Positions 1-6,460 of a stretch of DNA of 8,552 bases are shown piece after piece. Made by a program: the position numbers and the translations under genes. How positions within the stretch are numbered: the stretch's first letter is position 1; each line of letters begins with the position of its first letter. The DNA comes from Planctomycetota bacterium (GTDB taxonomy: Bacteria > Planctomycetota > Planctomycetia > Planctomycetales > Planctomycetaceae): the NCBI GenBank assembly GCA_029977045.1, contig JAPOLP010000207.1, forward strand, positions 1 through 8,552, in the 5' to 3' direction. Below the pieces are notes generated by a model, which was not told the origin of the DNA, made no database searches, and worked only from the letters and a program-made list of their open reading frames with translations.

Positions 1-813
1 CTGGCAGGCCTGCTTGCCTTCGAGGCATACTTCCTGGCAGCGTTTTCGCTCGATTGCCTGGCGATTACCGAGGTGCGTCCGGACCCGATTTCGATCTATC
101 TGCGAGCCGCCGGCCATCTGGTTCTACTGACACTGCTGCTGGCCGCGACCTCAACTGACCTGCGTGATTACATCATTCCCGACCAGATCACGCTTCCAGG
201 CACGATTATCGGAGTGGTTCTGGCAGTCGCGACCGGAGACACGCAGATCATGCACCTGTGGGTCGACTGGAATCACCCGCTTGTCGAAATTGCCGGGCCT
301 GAGATTCCGAGATGGATCGCCGAGCATCGGCATCTGCACGGGCTGGCCTGGAGCGTCTGCGGAATTCTGGCCGGAGGCGGCATCACTCTGCTGGTGCAGC
401 GACTGTCTTCGCTGATTCTTGGCCAGGAAGCTCTGGGGCTCGGCGACGTCACGCTGATGGCGATGATCGGCAGCTTCCTGGGCTGGCAGGCGACTCTGCT
501 GGTCTTTCTGCTCTCGCCGCTGTGCGGAGTCGTGTTCGGGCTGTCGGCCCGGACTCTGACCAACAAGTCGTACATTCCGTACGGGCCTTATCTTGCTGCG
601 GGAGCTGTCCTGACGCTGCTAGGCTGGCGCTCGCTCTGGACGCTGGAAGTGGCCGACGTCTTCTCCGTCCGCCGGCTCTTTGGCGACGCGCTGGGTCTGG
701 CGATACTCGCCGGAATCGCGCTGACCGGCTTCGTTGTTCTGCTCGGCGGCGTCCGACTGTTCCGGGAGATTCCCGGTCGCGAACGCGAGCCGGAGCGTGA
801 AACACCGGAGTAG
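1..813 (+). CDS. Type IV prepilin peptidase (A24 family), 5'-truncated by the window edge
   Basis: This integral-membrane aspartic protease would remove the leader peptide of type IV pilins or type II secretion pseudopilins at the inner membrane. The frame is open from base 1, so the gene begins upstream. The first visible residues form a hydrophobic helix that a GTG start at 73 would cut off, so I do not accept that start. Counting from base 1, two family motifs are visible. The first is TDLRDYIIPDQ, whose Asp53 (bases 157-159) is the likely first catalytic Asp. The second is GLGD, with Asp149 (bases 445-447). About 95 residues separate them, including a polar stretch of roughly 45 residues, which seems longer than in classical PilD. 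IPYGPYLAAGA further on also fits the family. Several hydrophobic helices follow, then a charged Arg/Glu tail. The N-terminal domain, often with a CxxC zinc motif, would lie outside the window. The family call is secure; the exact pilus or secretion system served is unknown. Confidence 0.9.
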   Translation: MAGLLAFEAYFLAAFSLDCLAITEVRPDPISIYLRAAGHLVLLTLLLAATSTDLRDYIIPDQITLPGTIIGVVLAVATGDTQIMHLWVDWNHPLVEIAGPEIPRWIAEHRHLHGLAWSVCGILAGGGITLLVQRLSSLILGQEALGLGDVTLMAMIGSFLGWQATLLVFLLSPLCGVVFGLSARTLTNKSYIPYGPYLAAGAVLTLLGWRSLWTLEVADVFSVRRLFGDALGLAILAGIALTGFVVLLGGVRLFREIPGREREPERETPE

Positions 814-1035
814 CGGCGACCGGTAAACTTGCCGCAACTTGCCTGGCTTCCGCGATCGGAAACCGTACGCCAACCGGAACAACAGGCAGAACTCTGACGA
901 CGATGGCACAGTCGTTACGACCGGCACAAAGAGCAGCCCTGCCACACGCCGATGGTTGATCGTGCCTGGGTCTCACCTGAGATACCGGGGCTGCGCGTAT
1001 TTCCGTTGGCGCGGCGACGATGACTCGAACTCAGA

Positions 1036-2445
1036 ATGGATGAGCCCATGCGTGCGGGAATGGATTCCAGCGTGCTGACCGGCCGCCTGATGTGGTGCCT
1101 CAGTTTCAGTTTGTGTGCTGCTCTGGCTGGCTGTCAGACGGCGCCGCACTCGAACTCGCTAACCGTGCCGGAAAGTTGCGGTGCTGGCTGCACCAGCGAC
1201 GGCTGCTCGATTGCTGCGAGCCCAACTGTCATCGACGGCGCAGTGACCATTGACGGCACAGTGACGCAGGCCTGCGAACTGCCTGGTCGCTGCGGCGCGA
1301 ACTGTGGTCCATCGGGCTCGTGCGAAAAACGCTGCGGCAAGGACTGCAACCGCGATGGTCGCTGCGGCAACTGCGGAGACGGAAACTGCTCGGCACGAGG
1401 CTGCAACGGATGCCGCTGCGGAGCGTGCAGTTCGTGCCAGAGCGGCAGTGATTGTCAGCAGTGCGATTACTCGCTGCCGCGGGAACTGAAGAAGGTCTCG
1501 CTGCCGGATTACGTCGTCGAGCCGCCGGACATTCTGCTGATCGAAGTCACGAACAGCCTGCGTCCGCCGGAAGCTCCATTGCGTGCTGGCGAACTCGTTG
1601 AAGTCCGCGTTGCGAACACACTGCCGATTGACCAGTTCGACGATGGAGTCGCTCAGTCCTTCAAGTCGATCGACGGCACGTTCCGTATTCAAACAGACGG
1701 CTCGCTGAACTTCGGCCCGGAGTATGGTTCGGTGCCGGTTCGCGGCTTGAGCATGTCGGAAGCTCAGCGGCTCGTTGAACTCCACCTCCGCCAGACGCTT
1801 CGTAACCCGCGAGTCTTTCTGCGTGCGGTCACTGACGACGCACGACAGCACATTGCCGGCGAGCATCTGGTTCGTCCGGATGGCACCGTGGCACTCGGCG
1901 TTTATGGCAGCGTGTACGTGGCCGGTCAGTCGCTCAGCGAAGCGAAGCTGTCGATCGAACGGCATCTGGCCGAGCATCTGTATTCGCCCGAAGTATCGCT
2001 CGACGTGCTCGCCTACAACAGCAAGGTCTACTACATCGTGACCGACGGTGGCGGAGCCGGCGAACAGGTCTTCCGCTTCCCGGTGACCGGCAACGAAACC
2101 GTGCTCGACGCGCTGTCGCAGATTAACGGACTGCCGTCGGTCGCTTCGAAAAAGCATATCTGGATTGCCCGGCCAGCTCCGGCGAACGTCGGATATCAGC
2201 AGACGCTGGAAGTCGACTGGAACGGCATCGTGCAGGGCGCCCAGACAGCAACGAACTACCAGGTTCTGCCAGGCGATCGCATCTATGTGCAGGCCGACGA
2301 TCTGATCACGTTCGACACAGCCGTCGCCAAGATCACAGCACCGCTCGAACGAATTCTCGGGTTCGTTCTGCTGGGGCACGGGACCGTTCGAGCCGTCCAG
2401 TTCGGGCATCGGTTTACCGGCGGCGGTGGCGGGGGTTCCCCATAA
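1036..2445 (+). CDS. Polysaccharide biosynthesis/export (OPX, Wza-like) lipoprotein with Cys-rich N-terminal region
   Basis: This is probably the outer-membrane exit component for an exopolysaccharide. A hydrophobic signal ends in the lipobox LAGC (Cys33), predicting a lipid-anchored mature protein. Residues 48-143 hold 19 cysteines, with RCG repeated at 85, 99, 109 and 127. The export part starts at YVVEPPDILLIEV (159-171), the typical opening of the polysaccharide export domain. It continues with IRVQ-type strands and GPEYGSVPVRGLSMSEAQ (227-244), then a second unit, VRPDGTVALGVYGSVYVAG (279-297). A SLBB-like segment spans about 330-380, closing with YQVLPGDRIYVQAD (408-421). The C-terminus (about 426-455) resembles the segment seen in planctomycete OPX proteins, followed by a six-glycine tail. 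The start is uncertain: ATG 1036, 1048 and 1060 are all in frame and none has a strong ribosome site. The gene leads a run of three exported proteins. The family call is firm; the role of the Cys-rich part is unknown. Confidence 0.88.
   Translation: MDEPMRAGMDSSVLTGRLMWCLSFSLCAALAGCQTAPHSNSLTVPESCGAGCTSDGCSIAASPTVIDGAVTIDGTVTQACELPGRCGANCGPSGSCEKRCGKDCNRDGRCGNCGDGNCSARGCNGCRCGACSSCQSGSDCQQCDYSLPRELKKVSLPDYVVEPPDILLIEVTNSLRPPEAPLRAGELVEVRVANTLPIDQFDDGVAQSFKSIDGTFRIQTDGSLNFGPEYGSVPVRGLSMSEAQRLVELHLRQTLRNPRVFLRAVTDDARQHIAGEHLVRPDGTVALGVYGSVYVAGQSLSEAKLSIERHLAEHLYSPEVSLDVLAYNSKVYYIVTDGGGAGEQVFRFPVTGNETVLDALSQINGLPSVASKKHIWIARPAPANVGYQQTLEVDWNGIVQGAQTATNYQVLPGDRIYVQADDLITFDTAVAKITAPLERILGFVLLGHGTVRAVQFGHRFTGGGGGGSP
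1231..1266 (+). repeat. Tandem 18-bp duplication inside the OPX gene
   Basis: Two adjacent 18-bp units (1231-1248 and 1249-1266) match at 15 of 18 positions and encode IDGAVT followed by IDGTVT (residues 66-77). The unit keeps the reading frame. It sits in the linker between the lipid anchor and the densest cysteine cluster, so it looks like a local in-frame expansion of a flexible linker. Confidence 0.75.
1288..1421 (+). repeat. CGCTGCGG repeated four times, encoding RCG units
   Basis: The octamer CGCTGCGG occurs at 1288, 1330, 1360 and 1414. Spacings are 42, 30 and 54 bases, all multiples of six. Every copy is read in the same frame as Arg-Cys-Gly (residues 85-87, 99-101, 109-111 and 127-129). 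The cysteine-rich region therefore looks partly built by repetition of a short unit, though the sequence between copies has diverged. Confidence 0.6.
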
Positions 2446-2496
2446 CACTCGCGGCCTGAGTGAACTCCGACGCATCGCCCTTAGGCAGGGAATGAC

Positions 2497-3102
2497 ATGA
2501 CACGACTTCTGATCTGCATGATCGCTTTCAGTTTCGGCCTGGCGGCCAGTGACGCGACGGCTCAGCTTCCGTATCTGCAGTCCCGGTCGTTCAGCAACTA
2601 CGGTCGGACAGGGGGCATCGGTCCGACCAGCCGGCCCACCTTCAGCCCGTATCTCAACCTGTTGCGGAGCGGCAACTCGACCATGTTCAACTACTACGGC
2701 CTGGTGCGCCCGGAGGTCGAGTTCCGCGCAGCCAACCAGCAGTTCCAGTCGAGTCTGGGAATCGTTGATCGGCAGCTGCAGGACTCTCGCCGTGAAGCTG
2801 CAGGGTCACGACTCTCTCAAAGCGGCCACCAGGTCCGTTTTATGAGCGACCTGCGAGGCCCGCAGGGGAATCTGACCGATGCTCAGCGAGCGGCAGTTGG
2901 CGGCAATTCACGACTCGGTATGACCGGGCACTCGGCCTGGTTTGGCAACACCGGTGTCTGGTACCAGCCGTTCGGTCAGACGAGCGGCAGTTCGGCACCA
3001 CAGCAGCAGGCTTCCGCGGGATTCACACCGGCGTCAGGAACAGGTGCCGTCAGTCCGGCGGCTTCGCTGCCTTCGTCGAGTTCTGGCGGTCGTTCACGCT
3101 GA
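2497..3102 (+). CDS. Secreted protein of unknown function with SPYLNLL and GHxxxFGNTG motifs
   Basis: The 201-residue product begins with a signal peptide (residues 1-22) and a likely cleavage site ATA|Q, so it should be exported. Residues 46-77 form the most structured-looking part and contain SPYLNLLRSGNS and NYYGLVRPEVEFR. They are followed by a Gln/Arg-rich, probably helical stretch (78-108). A second motif, TGHSAWFGNTGVWY, lies at 143-156. The last 40 or so residues are Ser/Ala/Gly/Pro-rich and probably disordered. Similar motif pairs occur, as I recall, in small exported planctomycete proteins without assigned function, but I cannot verify this here. ATG 2497 is preceded by CAGGGA at a 5-base distance, supporting the start. 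The gene lies 51 bp after the OPX gene and about 54 bp before the next gene, so co-transcription is likely. No enzymatic motif is visible. Confidence 0.8.
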   Translation: MTRLLICMIAFSFGLAASDATAQLPYLQSRSFSNYGRTGGIGPTSRPTFSPYLNLLRSGNSTMFNYYGLVRPEVEFRAANQQFQSSLGIVDRQLQDSRREAAGSRLSQSGHQVRFMSDLRGPQGNLTDAQRAAVGGNSRLGMTGHSAWFGNTGVWYQPFGQTSGSSAPQQQASAGFTPASGTGAVSPAASLPSSSSGGRSR

Positions 3103-3147
3103 TATTCAGCTACGTTTCCTCGTCAACATTTCGACCAACCCATGGAT

Positions 3148-3152
3148 GGGGA
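3148..3152 (+). promoter_or_regulatory. Ribosome-binding site GGGGA deciding start 3157
   Basis: GGGGA lies 4 bases before ATG 3157. The in-frame ATG at 3142 has no purine-rich site before it, and the segment between the two ATGs itself forms the ribosome site. This supports 3157 as the true start. Confidence 0.5.
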
Positions 3153-3156
3153 CGTC

Positions 3157-4980
3157 ATGAAAACTCAATGGATGAAACGACGGTCGGTCGCAGCACTGGC
3201 GACTGGAGCAGTTGCTCTGGCGACGTTCGGTGGCAGCCAGTCCGGCCTGCTCGCCGGGCTGTTTGAGAAGGACCGCTGCGAACTTCCCAAACGAGTCCCG
3301 TGCGGCGATTGCTCGTTCGGGTATTCCCGGACTTCCTGGCGTCCCTGGGGAACGTGCTGTGAGACGCAGGCGGTGCCGGTACACGTGCCCGGCGGTGGTT
3401 ACTCACCGCTCGACGGAATGCCGTACTCGACGATACCCGCGGAACCGCACGACGGATCGCGGGTTATCATCGAATCGACGCCGTACCACGTCGGTCCGTC
3501 AACAGGCGGAGAGCATCTTCCGCCAATCCTTTCTGATCCGCCTCCCGGTGTGTCCGTCTCACCAGCCGCCCCGCAACAGGATCAATTGCTTCCTCCAGAG
3601 CAGGCACCTTTCGCTCCGGACGTTCGCTCGATCGATGTGCCGACTCCGTCTCGGCCTGGCGACGTGCCATCAGGTGCGGCGCTGGATACGTTTCGCGAAG
3701 AGCGTCAGCAGTCCAATCAGTATCGAGGGCCGGTTGAAGACCCGATTCGTGGCCTGCTGCCCGGAACCGGCTACTCCCCGCTGCCTGATGGTCGATCGCC
3801 AGTAACAGACAGTTCTCCGAATTCGCCATCGGGATCGTCGTCGCGTCTCACCGACCCAGGTCCGACGTTCGAGTCGCCTCCGTTCACATCAGCACCTCGC
3901 CAGTCGCAGCCAGAGACGGACTACAGCGAGTACATTCCGCTGCCGAACGCGGATTCGGCCCCAAAGAGTCTGACTCTGCCGAACCCTGCCGACCGTGGTG
4001 GTAACCCGGCAGACTCTCCGCGTCCGACGAAAGCTGTTCCGGAGCGCGAGGCGCCGGCAGATGCAGCCATCGAAGTCTTCGATCCAGGTACCTTGCCGCT
4101 TCCAGAGTCCGGAACTCGACCAGCGACATCATCGCCGGCCGACCCCGGCGTCACTCAGCTTCAGGCTGCCCCTGACCCGTACGCTGACTTTCAGGTGTTG
4201 CCGTCGATTCGCGATGGCAAACCGCAGCTTCCCAGTACGCAATCCCGCGTTGATCGAAACCTGCCGACAGGACCGGTGTTCGAGGAAGACCGAGTGACTC
4301 GAACCTCTGCAGAACGAGTCAATCGGCAGGTTCAGGAATTGACGCCGCGATCCTCAAGCACGAGCAGCACGTCAGTTCGAGGAAGAGAGGCTGAGCAATT
4401 TGAACCGGTGAGCACCCCGGTGCGATCAGCCGCGCCAGAAGCCGAATACAGTGTTCCCGACTGGAAACCGCTGAGTGATCCGTCAAAGACCTATCGTTCG
4501 GTTGCTCCGCAGCGAGGCAACGAGTGGCGAACGATGCAGACGCCAACGGGAAATCGGGCGCCACGAGCCAACAGTCAGCAGCGTCCTGCGTCGCAGATGG
4601 TAGCTCCGCCGTGGAAATCGCGGAGCACATCATCAACCAGTTCCGGCACGTTGCGATCACAGCGGACCGCAAGCGCGAGCCAGTCGTCAGTACGTCGCTC
4701 CGCCGGCCAGGGCTCATTGCCGAGCGTCGAAACCCTGTTGAGCGGTGAGCAGAACATTGACTCGCGGCCAGCTCGCGTTGTCCAGGAAACTCTCTACGAC
4801 GTCATCGACGTTGATCGGACGACCGGAACTGCCGGGCACTATTCTGTTGCGGCTCTTGATTCTCGATCGAGAAGGCAGCCGAATGCATCCACCGACGGTT
4901 CAACCGCCGACTGGTCATCGATTCGTGCCGCTGACGGCAACGCCCAGTCAACCGCCCAGTCCAGTCGCCTGACACAGTAG
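3157..4980 (+). CDS. Large Pro/Ser/Thr-rich secreted protein with FGYxxTxWRPW motif
   Basis: The 607-residue product, numbered from ATG 3157, begins MKTQWMKRR, followed by a hydrophobic stretch that could be cleaved near LLA|GLF (about residues 30-35). It is therefore probably exported. A short cysteine-containing module follows: Cys41, Cys49, Cys52, then FGYSRTSWRPWG (54-65), then a CC pair at 67-68. The FGYxxTxWRPW pattern recurs, as I recall, in exported planctomycete proteins of unknown function. From about residue 75 to the end the protein is dominated by Pro, Ser, Thr, Gln and Arg and looks disordered. YSPL occurs twice (82-85 and 206-209) and STSSTS twice. A less biased stretch, VVQETLYDVIDVD, lies near 541-553. 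No catalytic motif is seen. It is the last of three closely spaced genes for exported proteins and could be a cell-surface or matrix component. An in-frame ATG at 3142 would add 5 residues. Confidence 0.8.
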   Translation: MKTQWMKRRSVAALATGAVALATFGGSQSGLLAGLFEKDRCELPKRVPCGDCSFGYSRTSWRPWGTCCETQAVPVHVPGGGYSPLDGMPYSTIPAEPHDGSRVIIESTPYHVGPSTGGEHLPPILSDPPPGVSVSPAAPQQDQLLPPEQAPFAPDVRSIDVPTPSRPGDVPSGAALDTFREERQQSNQYRGPVEDPIRGLLPGTGYSPLPDGRSPVTDSSPNSPSGSSSRLTDPGPTFESPPFTSAPRQSQPETDYSEYIPLPNADSAPKSLTLPNPADRGGNPADSPRPTKAVPEREAPADAAIEVFDPGTLPLPESGTRPATSSPADPGVTQLQAAPDPYADFQVLPSIRDGKPQLPSTQSRVDRNLPTGPVFEEDRVTRTSAERVNRQVQELTPRSSSTSSTSVRGREAEQFEPVSTPVRSAAPEAEYSVPDWKPLSDPSKTYRSVAPQRGNEWRTMQTPTGNRAPRANSQQRPASQMVAPPWKSRSTSSTSSGTLRSQRTASASQSSVRRSAGQGSLPSVETLLSGEQNIDSRPARVVQETLYDVIDVDRTTGTAGHYSVAALDSRSRRQPNASTDGSTADWSSIRAADGNAQSTAQSSRLTQ

Positions 4981-4996
4981 CTGGCCGCTCGACATC

Positions 4997-6118
4997 TCAG
5001 GCTCCCGCGACGAACGACTTCAGGCGTTCGCGGTCGAGTTCAACGCCGAGGCCTGGTCGGTCCGGGATCTCAAGATAGCCCTCGTCGTCGATGACAAACG
5101 GCTCGGTCGTCAGATTCTCGATGTAGACGCACGGCGTCAGGTACTCGACGTACCGTGCGACGGGGATTGCCGCCGCAAGCTGCAGGTCGGCGGCGACTCC
5201 GATCGCCGTGTTCCAGCCGTGCGAGACGAATTGCACGTTGTGGTCGTACGCCATCCAGGCGATGCGTCGCGATTCGCTGAGGCCGCCATTCTTTGTCGCG
5301 TCGGGCTGGACGATGTCGAAAGCTCGCTGCTCGATCCACGGCTGAAACGCCTGACGCCGGGTCAGCACCTCGCCCCCTGAGATCGGAACTGGCGACTGCT
5401 TTGTCAGTTCGATGAAGCCGGCGAGGTCGTCCGGAGGTAGCGGTTCCTCAAACCAGACGATGTCGTAATCGGCGAGCATCTTCGCGGTCTCGCGTGCCCA
5501 GTTGAGACCATGCGGCCAGAACTGCTCGCTGCCGCCCGCGTCGACCATCAGTTCGATTTCTTCGCCGACCGTCTCTCGCGCCGTGCGAACCAGCAGTTCG
5601 TCGAATTTGCGATCGCGACGCCCGAACGGTCGCCAGCCCAGCTTGATCGATTTGAAACCGCGACCGACCGTATCTTCGAGGCGGGTTCGCAGGACGTCCG
5701 GTTCGTCGAACAGAATCGAACCGTACGGTCGAATGCGGTTGCGATAGTTGCCACCGAGCAGCCGTGAGACCGGCTGCCCGCAGGCCTTGCCCATGATATC
5801 CCACAGCGCGATGTCGATTCCCGAGATCGCGTGCTCGACCGCGCCGCCTCGTCCCTGCCAGAACGACGACGCCCGCAGCTTCTCGCTGACTCGTTCGGGT
5901 TCGACGCCGGACTCGCCTTTCATTAGCGGCCACAGCAGTTCGACGGCTCCCTGCACCAGCTTGCCCGACGTGAAGCAACTGCCGACGCCCGAGATACCTT
6001 CGTCGGTATGCACCTCAACGAGCGTGTGCAGGTTTTCCTGAGGCTCATGCCCCTGCGGCCAGCCACCGTCAACAGTCCCGCCGGTCAACGGCAGCACATC
6101 TACTCGCGTGATCTTCAT
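4997..6118 (-). CDS. Mandelate racemase/muconate lactonizing enzyme family protein (probable acid-sugar dehydratase)
   Basis: This 373-residue enzyme is full length for the enolase superfamily. It should abstract a proton alpha to a carboxylate, stabilising the enolate with a divalent metal. The N-terminal capping domain contains the family signature IDIALWDIMGKACGQPV (101-117) followed by RLLGG. In the barrel, metal ligands are Asp193 (VDAGG), Glu224 (WFEEP) and Glu250 (SGGE). Asp273 (QPD) and His300 (SHGW) make the usual Asp-His pair, and Glu325 follows. The third-strand KxK position reads K159-L-G, so one lysine is kept and the second is replaced. All other catalytic residues are present, so activity is likely. 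Substrate cannot be read from sequence; an aldonate or uronate dehydratase is plausible. GAGGA lies 6 bases before the ATG, supporting the start. The stop codon is only 16 bp from the stop of the convergent Pro/Ser-rich gene. It has no sugar-pathway neighbour in the window. Confidence 0.93.
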   Translation of the reverse strand: MKITRVDVLPLTGGTVDGGWPQGHEPQENLHTLVEVHTDEGISGVGSCFTSGKLVQGAVELLWPLMKGESGVEPERVSEKLRASSFWQGRGGAVEHAISGIDIALWDIMGKACGQPVSRLLGGNYRNRIRPYGSILFDEPDVLRTRLEDTVGRGFKSIKLGWRPFGRRDRKFDELLVRTARETVGEEIELMVDAGGSEQFWPHGLNWARETAKMLADYDIVWFEEPLPPDDLAGFIELTKQSPVPISGGEVLTRRQAFQPWIEQRAFDIVQPDATKNGGLSESRRIAWMAYDHNVQFVSHGWNTAIGVAADLQLAAAIPVARYVEYLTPCVYIENLTTEPFVIDDEGYLEIPDRPGLGVELDRERLKSFVAGA

Positions 6119-6124
6119 TCCGAA

Positions 6125-6129
6125 TCCTC
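6125..6129 (-). promoter_or_regulatory. Ribosome-binding site GAGGA for the mandelate racemase-like gene
   Basis: Read on the minus strand, GAGGA is followed by 6 bases and then ATG at 6118. This is a good match in sequence and spacing and fixes the start codon. Confidence 0.65.
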
Positions 6130-6203
6130 AATCTGCAGCGTTGAACCAGGTGAGTGACGCCAGCGGGAAGTCGTATCGGGAGTCGCTGAGAATTACCAAT
6201 CAG

Positions 6204-6217
6204 AGCGGATCTCCGCT
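6204..6217. repeat. Quasi-palindrome AGCGGA-TC-TCCGCT
   Basis: Six-base arms are perfectly inverted around a 2-base centre. The site is about 85 bp upstream of the racemase-like start, a position and size that would suit a dimeric repressor such as a GntR-type protein. A palindrome of this length also arises by chance every few kilobases, so functional status is unproven. Confidence 0.3.
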
Positions 6218-6256
6218 GCAATCTGGATGAAAGTGCTTTCCCCGCTTGCCCCGAAC

Positions 6257-6266
6257 TCCCCGTTGC
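6257..6266 (+). repeat. Third copy (9 of 10 bases) of the intergenic repeat arm
   Basis: TCCCCGTTGC matches the right arm TTCCCGTTGC at 6359-6368 in 9 of 10 positions and in the same orientation, with 102 bp between copies. With the inverted left arm at 6330-6339, this makes three related sites in one non-coding region. Confidence 0.35.
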
Positions 6267-6329
6267 TCGTCATCTGCAAATGGCTGTTGAGGTACCTCGG
6301 AAATCTCTCTAGCGTGCCGGACCTCATTG

Positions 6330-6368
6330 GCAACGGGAATGTCACTTCACTTCATCACTTCCCGTTGC
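6330..6368. repeat. Perfect 10-bp inverted repeat, possible operator or RNA hairpin
   Basis: GCAACGGGAA (6330-6339) is perfectly complementary in inverted orientation to TTCCCGTTGC (6359-6368), with a 19-base spacer containing CACTTCACTT. It lies about 100 bp upstream of the SGNH gene start. It has no trailing T-run, so a simple intrinsic terminator is unlikely. A 5'-leader hairpin or paired binding sites for a regulator are both possible. Confidence 0.5.
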
Positions 6369-6452
6369 GTCCAGCCGCCTCGTACCTGTCCTTGCGAATC
6401 TCTTCGCCCTCCCCCACAAGAACTCGTCTCACCAATCGCCACGTCACGTAAT

Positions 6453-6460
6453 GGAAGGAG
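6453..6460 (+). promoter_or_regulatory. Strong ribosome-binding site GGAAGGAG deciding a GTG start
   Basis: GGAAGGAG is followed by 8 bases and then GTG at 6469. The in-frame ATG at 6451 overlaps the upstream end of this site and has no ribosome site of its own, so translation most likely starts at GTG. Confidence 0.7.

Noticed and set aside
813..835. Hairpin GCGGCGA/TTGCCGC directly at the stop of the prepilin peptidase gene
   Set aside because: Seven pairs including a G-T wobble, with no T-run after it; too weak to call a terminator.
826..843. AACTTGCC repeated twice with a 10-base period after the prepilin peptidase gene
   Set aside because: Only two short copies and no associated feature; could easily be chance.
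449..976. 175-codon minus-strand frame overlapping the end of the prepilin peptidase gene
   Set aside because: Arg/Ala/Pro-rich composition and overlap with a conserved coding region indicate a frame shadow.
839..1078. 79-codon plus-strand frame in the gap before the OPX gene
   Set aside because: No ribosome site, no hydrophobic or domain-like segment, and it runs into the OPX gene in another frame.
2446..2462. Small hairpin CACTC/GAGTG right after the OPX stop codon
   Set aside because: Five or six pairs with a wobble and no T-run; insufficient for a terminator, and the downstream gene appears co-transcribed.
1159..2475. 438-codon open frame on the minus strand opposite the OPX gene
   Set aside because: It is the antisense shadow of a strongly supported gene, with Arg/Ala-rich composition, no ribosome site and no recognisable domain; long antisense frames are common in GC-rich coding DNA.
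6289..6298. Perfect 10-base palindrome GAGGTACCTC
   Set aside because: Several such palindromes are expected by chance in 8.5 kb and it has no supporting context beyond being intergenic.
6227..6451. 74-codon plus-strand frame in the divergent intergenic region
   Set aside because: No ribosome site, no convincing protein features, and it contains the inverted repeat; more likely leader or regulatory DNA.
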